From Lineus longissimus (taxonomy: Eukaryota; Nemertea; Pilidiophora; Heteronemertea; Lineidae), in contig NC_088308.1 in NCBI RefSeq assembly GCF_910592395.1, positions 14,215,001 to 14,279,000 on the forward strand: DNA of 64,000 bases. The letters run 5' to 3'. Positions 1 to 8,300 of this stretch are shown here, in pieces. The notes beneath the pieces are model-generated. The model ran no database searches, had not been told where the DNA came from, and saw only the letters and a list, made by a program, of their open reading frames with translations. A program made the position numbers and the translations under genes. The number at the start of each line of letters is the position of its first letter. Within the stretch, counting starts at the first letter, position 1.

Positions 1-1
1 A

Positions 2-1453
2 GATCCTAATACAAGTGAAACCAATAGAACTTTTCAAGATGACGGCACAACATACAACACAGGAGGTGGAAATCTTACTACTGAAACTTCATTCACTACA
101 ACTCCAGAAAGGCCAGGCACAACATACAACACAGGAGGTGAAAATCTTACTGATGAAACTTCATTAAGTACACCTCCAGAAAGAGTAAGAGGTATTGTCC
201 CTGAATTGATGGAAAAGGAGTCATTTCTAGATGATAAAGAGGATAAACTTGATACAGCATTGAAAAAAAGTGGTAAATGGAAATATGACCCTAACAAACT
301 AAGTAAACTAGCAACACGTATTTATTTGCACAACGAGGAACCTTACTTCTTGCCTACAAAAGGAGAATTAGCAAACTTTACAGAACAACAAAAGAACAAT
401 ATGAATAAAATTCCTAATCCTAATGGAGGGAATGCCTTTATCATTCCTTTAATTAAATCAGATGGTAAATTCCTTTCTGAAGGCACATTAAAGAATAAGT
501 TTGGTACTAGATTTGCTAACATGATTAGAGGTATGATTGCACCTGACCCACCAGTAAGTCAACCTACATTAGTAACCCCTGAAACACAGGCAGTAATTAA
601 TGAGGTATACAGTTCAAACCAACCAATAGATAAATTAATTGATTCTAATGATGATGAACTTAAAACACTGGGTTTTACTGAATCTGCCTTGAGAGAACTT
701 AGAGGGTTAAAACAGGCTGGTGATGATCTAGCTGCAGTAAAGAGGGATAAGGACATGCAAATAGAAAGCCTAGAAGAAGAACTTAATAATTTAACAAGAG
801 ACTATGTAAAGTCTGTAGAAGAAGATACTGAAGATAAAGGAGAGTTGAAAAAGCAAATAGATGAACTAAATGACAAATTGTATGAGGAACAGTCAAAGGT
901 ATGGAGGTTAGACAATGACAGGGAGTCACAAACTAGAAGAATTAAACGTTTAATTGTTGATGTTCTAAAGAAACCAGATTCAACTATTCCTCTGAAGGAC
1001 AGAATAAAGTTACTTTTTAAGACATATGGTGTAACTATTAGCGCCATAATAACAGCTGTTGTAATGACATTTACAACTCTAGGTCTTAGTATCAGTAGTG
1101 CTTTAAGTGGTGCCACTAAATCTGTAAAACCAACTCCAGGACCAGAACCAACTCCTGGACCTACACCAGAACCAGGACCAAAACCATCAATACCAGATAA
1201 AGTAAAAGAAGGTCTCAAGAAGTTTGCTGAATGGCTAAAAGAACTAGCCAAGAAATCAGCTGCGGCTTTACCGGGAATCATCGGTTCTATCGTATCATTT
1301 CTCCTGAAAACAATTGGTGCAGTTGTTGGCTTTCTAGCCGAACATCTGATCATAGCAGTTATTGCTATTGTGAGCTCCATAATTTATGGTTTAATTGGGG
1401 GTGTTAAAGCCTTAAAATCACGTAAAACAGTAAAATCACGTAAAAGGTCTTAG
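2..1453 (+). CDS. Polinton membrane/coiled-coil protein, 5' partial
   Basis: The frame is open from base 2 to the TAG at 1451-1453, so the gene starts left of the window; the ATG at 209 is probably internal. The first 65 residues include two copies of a repeat of about 23 residues (bases 48-185, TTYNTGG motif). A charged segment at about 740-960 looks like a coiled coil. Then come a hydrophobic stretch (about 1021-1105), a Pro/Gly linker of PTPGPEP type (1126-1197), and a long hydrophobic region (1264-1410) ending in a basic tail (KSRKRS). Two membrane segments around a stiff linker suggest a virion membrane protein, but that is inference. I do not recognise the family. Confidence 0.75.
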   Translation, partial: DPNTSETNRTFQDDGTTYNTGGGNLTTETSFTTTPERPGTTYNTGGENLTDETSLSTPPERVRGIVPELMEKESFLDDKEDKLDTALKKSGKWKYDPNKLSKLATRIYLHNEEPYFLPTKGELANFTEQQKNNMNKIPNPNGGNAFIIPLIKSDGKFLSEGTLKNKFGTRFANMIRGMIAPDPPVSQPTLVTPETQAVINEVYSSNQPIDKLIDSNDDELKTLGFTESALRELRGLKQAGDDLAAVKRDKDMQIESLEEELNNLTRDYVKSVEEDTEDKGELKKQIDELNDKLYEEQSKVWRLDNDRESQTRRIKRLIVDVLKKPDSTIPLKDRIKLLFKTYGVTISAIITAVVMTFTTLGLSISSALSGATKSVKPTPGPEPTPGPTPEPGPKPSIPDKVKEGLKKFAEWLKELAKKSAAALPGIIGSIVSFLLKTIGAVVGFLAEHLIIAVIAIVSSIIYGLIGGVKALKSRKTVKSRKRS

Positions 1454-1501
1454 GTTACCTTCTATCAAAACAATGTTTAAAAAAATAATTATTATGTAAA
1501 T

Positions 1502-2734
1502 ATGAATAAATACATCTCATTAAAAGACTATTATTCTAGTGAGTCGGACTTCGTCCTGATAGCAGAGCTCGAGTGGAACAATGAGAATCTTAAAGGATAC
1601 ATTCGTCCTAGGGTCATGGATCGAGCTATGCTCTCAGGACTGCGTCCGACTAGAAATTTTAGTGAAGAAAATGTCAGCAAGAATTATGACAGTGGGAAAT
1701 TTGATAAGCCTACTCGAGCTATGCTCTCAAGACGAAGTCTGACTGAGACAATCAAAGTAGTCCTGCCAAGAATGAAAGAATATGACGTCAGTACCAACAC
1801 TAATGCTCAATTCTGCCGTAATTGTAAAAGGTGGACACTTTTTGAGTATCAAAAAAACTTGAATTCAGCAAGGTACGCAGCTAAAACTGTGAAGTATCAA
1901 TTCTGCACCAATTGCAATTCGACTACTTACGACGATGATTTTAAAACTCTTGAGATCAATATTGACAACAAGACACGTTACTTTGACAGTATTCTAAGGA
2001 AACTTGGATGGAGTCGGCTGTCCGAATCGGCAGTTAAGTATTTAAAGGACTTTGTGGAAGGGTATTTACAGTGCTACTTTTCAAGTCACAGAAAATGTCT
2101 TAGTAAGCAGAGATATGAAAATACTCTTCAGTCAGCCCTAAAAATGGGTATTAACACTCTCCCCTCTAAGTTATGTAACCAAGGGTTACATGGTGAAGCC
2201 ATGCTTTTTAAATTTCACTGTGGGGAATATGATTGGTTTCTTGCCATTGAATTTATTAACAGGGCAATTGGTAAACCGCAATTAACCGATGAGAATATCA
2301 CTGACCTTAGACTAGTGTACTATGCTTTCCTTAGATTTCTGCATTACTGTGGTGTTAAGGTCACCATTAACTACAAGGTATTTTTACACCAAGCCTTTAA
2401 AACGCTGAAAATTGATTATGTAATATTTACACCTTTTTTAACCAACAAGGAGCGAGTAAATGATTTGGAGATATTATGGTATGATTTCACTCAAAGTATT
2501 TTCTTCCAGAATTACAAGGTTGAGAAGGAATATGACCAGGATATTGACAAGCAGTTTGACGTTTTACTGAGTGCCAGTGCAGGTCGAGACATTAACTGCA
2601 TCAGTAATATTAAGTTTACACCAGCCAGACTTCGTCCTGAGAGCACAGCTCGAGCCGGACTTCGTCCTGAGAGCACAGCTCGAGCCGGACTTCGTCCTGA
2701 GAGCATAGCTCGAGCTAGTGTTAAGATGCAATAA
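1502..2734 (+). CDS. Zinc-ribbon protein of unknown function, Polinton
   Basis: 410 residues from an ATG preceded by TGTAAAT. A Cys-x2-Cys pair (FCRNC, about residue 105) and a second pair (FCTNC, about residue 133) form a likely zinc ribbon. They are followed by roughly 230 residues that look largely helical. A zinc ribbon followed by helices is the layout of TFIIB-like or late viral transcription factors, but no decisive motif was seen, so this is only a hypothesis. Double-hairpin repeats add in-frame peptides at 1544-1573, 1621-1649 and 1713-1742. The C-terminus consists of three exact tandem 30-bp repeat units (2625-2714), so about 30 of the last residues are repeat-derived. Confidence 0.7.
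   Translation: MNKYISLKDYYSSESDFVLIAELEWNNENLKGYIRPRVMDRAMLSGLRPTRNFSEENVSKNYDSGKFDKPTRAMLSRRSLTETIKVVLPRMKEYDVSTNTNAQFCRNCKRWTLFEYQKNLNSARYAAKTVKYQFCTNCNSTTYDDDFKTLEINIDNKTRYFDSILRKLGWSRLSESAVKYLKDFVEGYLQCYFSSHRKCLSKQRYENTLQSALKMGINTLPSKLCNQGLHGEAMLFKFHCGEYDWFLAIEFINRAIGKPQLTDENITDLRLVYYAFLRFLHYCGVKVTINYKVFLHQAFKTLKIDYVIFTPFLTNKERVNDLEILWYDFTQSIFFQNYKVEKEYDQDIDKQFDVLLSASAGRDINCISNIKFTPARLRPESTARAGLRPESTARAGLRPESIARASVKMQ
1544..1573. repeat. Double-hairpin repeat, reverse form, in frame
   Basis: GGAC-TTC-GTCC, spacer, then TAGC-AGA-GCTC; the second stem has one mismatch from GAGC. It lies in frame in the zinc-ribbon gene. Confidence 0.8.
1621..1649. repeat. Double-hairpin repeat, forward form, in frame
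   Basis: GAGC-TAT-GCTC, TCA, GGAC-TGC-GTCC; both stems are perfect. It lies in frame in the zinc-ribbon gene. Confidence 0.85.
1713..1742. repeat. Double-hairpin repeat with paired stem change
   Basis: GAGC-TAT-GCTC, TCA, AGAC-GAA-GTCT. Compared with the usual GGAC/GTCC stem, both outer bases changed and pairing is kept. In frame. Confidence 0.85.
2625..2714. repeat. Three tandem 30-bp double-hairpin repeats at a gene 3' end
   Basis: Three head-to-tail copies in reverse form, nearly identical (the first begins AGAC, the last has ATA in the second loop), each 30 bp and so frame-preserving. They encode the repetitive tail (RPESTARAG type) of the zinc-ribbon protein. The near identity indicates recent local amplification. 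Confidence 0.9.
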
Positions 2735-2785
2735 AGTTGTGAAAACAGCATTTTGCACTTAACAGTCATTTTTCCATAATTTTAA

Positions 2786-3115
2786 ATGAATAATCAGCAA
2801 ATGAATAGTCAGACATCTGCAGTGATTGAACAACAGATGAAACAGATTGGTGTTATGAGTCCTGAGAGCTTAGCTCGAGTTGGGGCTTCTAACCAACAGA
2901 ACACTGGTAGTTACCAACAAAACAGAACTAACTTTCAACAGAACTGCTCTACAAATCAACAAGTTTCAAACAAGCAGTTGAATAGTTCAAATTTTGTTAA
3001 TCCTAGTCAAGGAATAGTTAATCCCAGTCAAGGAATAGTCAATTCTAGTTGCCAACTAGGCTCAACTGAGCTACGCTCTCAGGACAAAGTCCGACTAGCA
3101 ATCAACAAAATTTGA
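2786..3115 (+). CDS. Gln/Asn-rich N-terminal part of a split Polinton gene
   Basis: 109 residues from an ATG in TTTAAATG context. The protein is rich in Gln, Asn and Ser with short repeats (NPSQGIV type). Two double-hairpin repeats sit in it, at 2856-2880 and 3066-3095. The second lacks one base relative to the other copies. At that point the reading frame leaves the Gln/Asn-rich composition, which continues in the frame of the next ORF. I infer that this ORF and the one at 3112-3636 were one gene, split by a single-base loss within the repeat. Sequencing error or programmed frameshifting are alternatives. Confidence 0.65.
   Translation: MNNQQMNSQTSAVIEQQMKQIGVMSPESLARVGASNQQNTGSYQQNRTNFQQNCSTNQQVSNKQLNSSNFVNPSQGIVNPSQGIVNSSCQLGSTELRSQDKVRLAINKI
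2856..2880. repeat. Partial double-hairpin repeat
   Basis: The GAGC-TTA-GCTC hairpin is intact, and only GTCC remains of the other hairpin. In frame in the Gln/Asn-rich gene. Confidence 0.65.
3066..3095. repeat. Double-hairpin repeat with one-base loss at a frame break
   Basis: GAGC-TAC-GCTC, TCA, GGAC-AAA-GTCC. The conserved C before GAGC is missing compared with the other forward copies. The reading frame of the host gene changes exactly here. Confidence 0.8.
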
Positions 3116-3636
3116 ACTATTTGACTGATAGTGGCCTTAAAGCCAAACAAGACTTAGAGATTCTAGTTGCAACTGGTAAAAGCAAGGATTTCCTTAATAA
3201 ACAAATAACTTTTAATGACTTAGATAATATGACTGAAAAAGAAATCTTAAAACACCATAGAATGTATGAAACAAAGATGGCTGCCAGACTTAATGATTCT
3301 TTGGGTAAGACAGTAATTAAAGCTTACACTAAATTATCAAGGTGGTTATTACCAATAGATGATGAAGATAATCTTTACCATGATCTTAGAAATGATTATT
3401 TGATAACTAACGAGTTGGATAAATGGCTTGGATGGTTGAGTTTGAGAATGGGACCATTAACTGCACTTGCCTCAACAACACTTATTACTTTAGGTCATTG
3501 TCATGAGGAATCATCTATGAATACATCGAGTATGACTGCATCAAATATGAATACACCAAATATGACTGTCTCTGAATGTGACAAATCAATAGATGAAAGT
3601 CTAGATATCACAGGTAGTGATGATAAAGAAGACTAA
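3112..3636 (+). CDS. Conserved Polinton protein of unknown function (C-terminal part of split gene)
   Basis: 174 residues open from a TTG that overlaps the stop of the upstream ORF. The first in-frame ATG is only at 3229, so it probably depends on the upstream ORF. The core (AARLNDSLGK, then a NDYLITNELDKW segment, then a hydrophobic PLTALASTTLITLGHC end) resembles a small protein recurrent in animal Polintons whose role is unknown. That match is from memory of the pattern and not from a search. The last 50 residues are a low-complexity Met/Asn/Thr/Ser tail. In-frame upstream codons from 3070 continue the Asn/Gln-rich composition, supporting the split-gene view. Confidence 0.65.
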   Translation: MNYLTDSGLKAKQDLEILVATGKSKDFLNKQITFNDLDNMTEKEILKHHRMYETKMAARLNDSLGKTVIKAYTKLSRWLLPIDDEDNLYHDLRNDYLITNELDKWLGWLSLRMGPLTALASTTLITLGHCHEESSMNTSSMTASNMNTPNMTVSECDKSIDESLDITGSDDKED

Positions 3637-3649
3637 ATTAACCTGGTTA

Positions 3650-3666
3650 TGAGAACATAGTTCGAA
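3650..3666. repeat. Single hairpin half-repeat, intergenic
   Basis: GAAC-ATA-GTTC with flanking bases of the family (TGA before, GA after), between the genes ending at 3636 and starting at 3686. Confidence 0.55.
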
Positions 3667-3685
3667 TTAAATTCGGCCAAGATAA

Positions 3686-4222
3686 ATGGAACTTGAAACT
3701 GTAACTGATACTACTCGAGCTATGCTCTCAGGACAAAGTCCGACTAAAGTTTCAGTGTCTAAGAAACCTCGATCAGAGAAACAATTAGCATGGTCTAGAG
3801 AACTGGGTAGAAGATCTAAGGAATTTAAGAGGATAAAAAAGGATAAGACGACATTTAAAGTACAGGACTCCTCACCAAAAAACAGAGTTGTGGAAAAGGA
3901 GGAAGAAGAAGTAGAGGAAGAAGAACCACAATCTCAAAATACTGATGTATCACTGCGTGAATCTAGTAGTAATACTTATGTCTATGTACTAGGTTTAGGT
4001 GCCGTTATTTTAGCAGCATTAATTATGTTTAAGAAACTTCCTAAAAAAGTAAGTAAAGAGCAGCGATCAGGCTTGAATCGAACTTTGTTCTCTGGACGTA
4101 GTCCTAATCGAGCTATGCTCTCAGGACAAAGTCCGAATGAAGCAGTCATGAAGGGATCAATTAACCCTCTTGTTAAACCTGTAGTTAAAGAGAAGAAATG
4201 TACTATTCCTTTAATGGAATGA
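3686..4222 (+). CDS. Polinton small single-pass membrane protein
   Basis: 178 residues from an ATG in GATAAATGG context. After a repeat-derived peptide (3714-3743) comes a basic KKPRSEKQLAW...RRSKEFKRIKK block, then a Glu-rich acidic stretch. One clear transmembrane segment follows (VYVLGLGAVILAALIMF, about residues 92-113) with a basic stop-transfer KKLPKK. The basic block plus single TM helix recurs in Polinton small proteins of unknown role; a virion membrane or core-linking role is inference. Two further repeat copies (4078-4137) lie in frame near the C-terminus, giving related peptides with the SGRSPN and SGQSPN signatures. Confidence 0.7.
   Translation: MELETVTDTTRAMLSGQSPTKVSVSKKPRSEKQLAWSRELGRRSKEFKRIKKDKTTFKVQDSSPKNRVVEKEEEEVEEEEPQSQNTDVSLRESSSNTYVYVLGLGAVILAALIMFKKLPKKVSKEQRSGLNRTLFSGRSPNRAMLSGQSPNEAVMKGSINPLVKPVVKEKKCTIPLME
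3714..3743. repeat. Double-hairpin repeat, forward form, in frame
   Basis: GAGC-TAT-GCTC, TCA, GGAC-AAA-GTCC; the consensus copy. It starts about 10 codons into the small membrane protein gene. Confidence 0.85.
4078..4137. repeat. Two tandem double-hairpin repeats, in frame
   Basis: Copy one is GAAC-TTT-GTTC, TCT, GGAC-GTA-GTCC. Copy two is GAGC-TAT-GCTC, TCA, GGAC-AAA-GTCC. The first stems differ by a paired A/T versus G/C change. Both are in frame. Confidence 0.88.
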
Positions 4223-4235
4223 TCTCATCAGGTGG

Positions 4236-4325
4236 TCAAGCTTTGCTCTCTGGACTTTGTCCTAGTCGAACTTTGTTCTCTGGACCTTGTCTCAGTCAGA
4301 CTTCGTCTTGAGAGCAAAGCTCGAT
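4236..4325. repeat. Cluster of three double-hairpin repeats, convergent intergenic
   Basis: Forward, forward and reverse copies between converging genes: AAGC-TTT-GCTC with GGAC-TTT-GTCC; GAAC-TTT-GTTC with GGAC-CTT-GTCT; AGAC-TTC-GTCT with GAGC-AAA-GCTC. The last supplies the stop codon of the minus-strand gene. Such a cluster could fold as a convergent terminator, which is inference. Confidence 0.85.
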
Positions 4326-5246
4326 TCTTAACTCTAAAGAAACCTCTGTTCCTCTGAAATTAACTAGCTTACCATTCTCAACAGTGATTTCGAATTTTAT
4401 GTGATTAGTACACTTATTTATCGTTTTCTTACAATTCGGTTCGTATCGCTGCATTTTTATTTGGTCACCATCTTCTACAGGTATGATGCAGAAAATGTTA
4501 GATGGTTTATTGTTGTAGAGGGTCTTAGCTTTGTCAACCAAATTAGCTTGCAGGAATAGATATTTCCTGTAAAAGTTGAGTGGTCTTGTGGAGTAGTATT
4601 TTCCTTTCTTGGTGAATTTAGTTTGCTTAAAGCCAAACCACTCATTCACCACTGTGAGCTGTTTTTCTATCACCTCTCTTATGGTTTTGCTTATTTGAAA
4701 ACCTTCTGTGTTTCTCTCAATCTTGATTTTTTCATTTTTATCTAACTTGTCTACTTTCAGAGGGTACTCTTTATCCTCTGTAAGTTCAAGGGTTATGTAA
4801 TTATTGTTATCACAGTAAATTTTCACATGGCTTATTCCAATTTCTTTTATGTATTTTTGCCATACCTCACAAAACTCACTTAAACTAAAATGTCGAGAGT
4901 ATGGAAATGTGTATTGAGTAATGGTGTCTTTAGTTGTGGTAGAATCATTTTCCAAATGCCGTTCGCAAATTTTCATGACTTCCTTTTCAAGTGTATCTGT
5001 TTCAAGTCCAGGAGCAAATAATGTCCTACACCATAATTTTTTATCTAAGGGCTCATGTTTTGTAATTCTGGTTATTTCGACTAGAAATGAGAAAATCCTT
5101 ACTCCCTCTGGTAGAAAATCACCTGTCCACCATGAATTGTAAAAGGTTATCGATTTCAAAGTAATGGATTTTATGTCTAATTGGTCTGTTCAGTAGTACT
5201 CAAATTTGGCTTCATTACATTCTTGTTCATTGATTATGAAGTCCAT
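4296..5246 (-). CDS. Polinton protein of unknown function, possible capsid-associated, with in-frame TGA
   Basis: The minus-strand frame is continuous from an ATG at 5246 (TAAAT lies just upstream) but meets a TGA at codon 19 (5190-5192). It is then open for about 295 codons to a TGA at 4296-4298 that lies inside a double-hairpin repeat. No ATG occurs soon after the internal TGA, so 5246 is the likely original start and the TGA a lesion or a readthrough site. The C-terminal strand pattern (KFEITVENGKLVNFRG...LEL) resembles the end of the minor capsid protein at 13873-14640, suggesting a jelly-roll structural protein, but this is weak. The final residues are encoded by the repeat. Confidence 0.6.
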
Positions 5247-5302
5247 TTCTATTTAATTCAAGATATTTATTGAATTTAATAAATTTTAATCTAATAAATA
5301 GA

Positions 5303-8300
5303 ATGACTGATAAGAATCAGAAAATACTTTGCACTACATGTGACAAGTACATATCCTACAATAATATGGCTATTCACAGGAGAACCAAAGGTCACTTAAG
5401 TAAATTAAATCCGGATTATGTCCCTATTGCTCAACCCCGAGCCCAATCACTGATCCCTAAAACTATGGATAAGAAACTTGCATTTGAGGAAAATGAGCTA
5501 GATGGCATAAAGAAAGTGAGTGGAATAGAAATAGTAAAACAATTTGGCAAGCCTGTAGTCACCATTAGTTTGAAGATTGACAGAGAAGCTAAACAAGTGT
5601 ATGAATACAGAGATAAATTAGAGGAGGTATTATTTCAACTCAATGATTACCATCACAAAATTAGCATATCAGTATTTGCTCAGTTTGATCGTCAGGGTGA
5701 AAGTGTAACACACCCCATACAGTCTCCAATGGAAAGCATAATTTCAAGGAACCAGGCAATTTATGCCATAACCAACCAGTTAAACTACATTAAGACACAG
5801 ATTGAGGAAAGGTACTTTCAAGGTTCTGGACTTACTTTAAATAAAATAGAGTCTTGTAACATGACCATCTGTTCTTACAAGAGGTGTAAAGGTGGTCATT
5901 ACACTAAATTACCATTTAAAACAAAAGCAGTAATAAATGTGGAATCAAATGACAATAAATGTTTTCTCTGGTCTTTATTGGCCGCTAAATATCTGAAAGA
6001 AAATCCAGAGACGGACTTTGTCCTGAGAGCAGAGCTCGAGAGTACATTCAATATCACTACCGATATGCTACAAATGACTTCGTCACGAGAACAGAGTTCG
6101 AAAACTACTGATATCAAAATCAAATCATTTCCTGTATGTATTCAAAAGGATATCCCTAAGATAGAGAGTGATAATAATCTCAAAATTAATGTGTTCAAGT
6201 TAGAGAACGAATGGGCTAAGAGCACCTGTGAGGCAAAACTAGAACCTCTCTACCTGTCCAAGAATTATGATGATGATGATGTCATTGATCTGCTCTATTT
6301 CAAGGACCATTTCATGTACATAAGAGACATCAATCTTTTCTTCAGGACACTAGCTCATAGAGTGTATCTTTGCAGGAGATGCATGAATTACTTTTACAGG
6401 AAGTCAACACTAGATAAACATAAAAAGAAATGTGGAGAACACGATTACTGTAAGATTACTTTGCCTACACCTAACAGTAAATGGTCACAAATTAAATTTG
6501 AAAAACACTCATTCAAAAATAGAGTTCCGTTTGTGATCTATGCTGATTTCGAAGCGATAAGCGAACCTTGTTCTTCTGCCGAAGGCAACATACCAGTAGT
6601 ATCAGTAGAGCCACCTATGATGAAAGAACCGAGTTCAAAGAAACTTTTTAAACAAAATGCATCAGCTGTTGGTGTTTATGTTCACTCAGACTACACACAC
6701 CTTTACAGTAGCCAGTATGTGTCTCACAGGGGTGCTGATGTTGTAGATGTGTTCTGTAATTGGTTAATCAGGATGGAAGAACAATTCTCCAATTTATTGA
6801 ACTGTAACTTTCCTCTAACAATGACAGATGAAGACTGGCATAAATATCAATTAGAAACACATTGTTACTATTGTAATCAACCTTTGGGTTATGACAAGGT
6901 CAAGGATCATGATCACTACTGTGGTAGATATCGAGGTGCTGCTCACAACTCGTGTAATTTGAATGAAAAGAAAGCTATGTTTGTTCCAGTGTTTTTTCAC
7001 AATCTCAGTAATTACGATTCTCACTTATTTATTAAAGAATTAATGAATAAGCTACCGAAGTACAAGAAACTGAAAATACTTGCCAAAACATCAGAGGAAT
7101 ACATCTCATTTCAGTTCGGTTGTTTCAGGTTTTTGGACTCGTACAGATTCCTGCAGTCCAGTTTAGACAACATAACCAAATCAATGTTGGATGATGATTT
7201 TAAAATTACCAGACAGCTGTTCCCAAATACCACTGACTTTAAGCTATTGAGGAAGAAGGGTTCAGTACCTTACTCTTTTTACACATCACATGAAAGCTAC
7301 AATGTTACTTACCTAGAAAAGTCTATGTTTTTTGACGAATTGAAAAATGAAATGGCACCTGATTCTGCCTATGATGAGGCTAAGGTAATATGGGATCATT
7401 TCAAGATCAGGAATCACGGTGAGTTCATTGACCTCTACCTCAAAACTGATGTGATCCTTTTAGCTGATTTATTTGAGAAATTCAGGGATGTCAATTTGAA
7501 CTACTTTCAGATAGATCCCTGTCACTGTTACTCGGCACCAGGCCTAACCTGGCAAGCTGGTTTGAAGTACACAGGAATAAACCTAGAACTACTGACTGAT
7601 ACCAACATCTTACTTACTTTTGAGAAAGCAATACGAGGTGGAATTTCGGGTGTTATGGGAACAAGACATGTCAAGGCAGATGAACACCACAAACTACTCT
7701 ACATAGACGCAAATAATCTCTACGGCTGGTCCATGATGGAACCTCAACCCTATGGTAGTTTTGAAATGATAGATATTGATCCACTTAACATGAATGTTAT
7801 CAGTAAAGAGCAGATTATGGCAATTCCAAGTGATAGTGAAGTAGGCTACTTCTTAGAGGTTGATTTGGAGTATCCAGGAAATATTAAATTTAAGTCAAGG
7901 AACTTTCCATTCTGTCCCGAATCTCTCTTTATTGAAGATGATGAATTAAGTCCTTACCAGAGAGAGTTACTGGGTGATGATAAAAGATCAAATGTAGAGA
8001 AACTAATACTAACACAAAAGGATAAAACTAATTACATAGTGCATTACAGAATGCTACAATTTTACCTAAAGCACAGAATGGTACTTAAGAGGGTTCATTC
8101 AGTGATAAGCTTTAAACAATCAAAGTGGTTAGCACCATACATTGATTTTAACACAAAAAGACGTATGGACTCTAAGACTGATTTTGAGAAAGACTATTTT
8201 AAACTGATGAACAATTCTTTTTATGGAAAAACTTGTGAGAACATAAGGAACAGGGTTGAAATTGAATTTGTATCGGACGGGGAGAGAGCCAGGAATGTAA

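Noticed and set aside
802-1380. Minus-strand ORF of 192 codons
   Set aside because: Antisense shadow of the membrane/coiled-coil gene; no motif, and its Pro/Gly part mirrors the sense linker.
2512-2769. Minus-strand ORFs across the 30-bp tandem repeats
   Set aside because: They arise because the palindromic repeat lacks stops on both strands; they are not independent genes.
5270-5302. TTG start for pPolB at 5270
   Set aside because: A non-ATG start is unlikely in this setting; the ATG at 5303 with TAAATAGA upstream fits the other genes.
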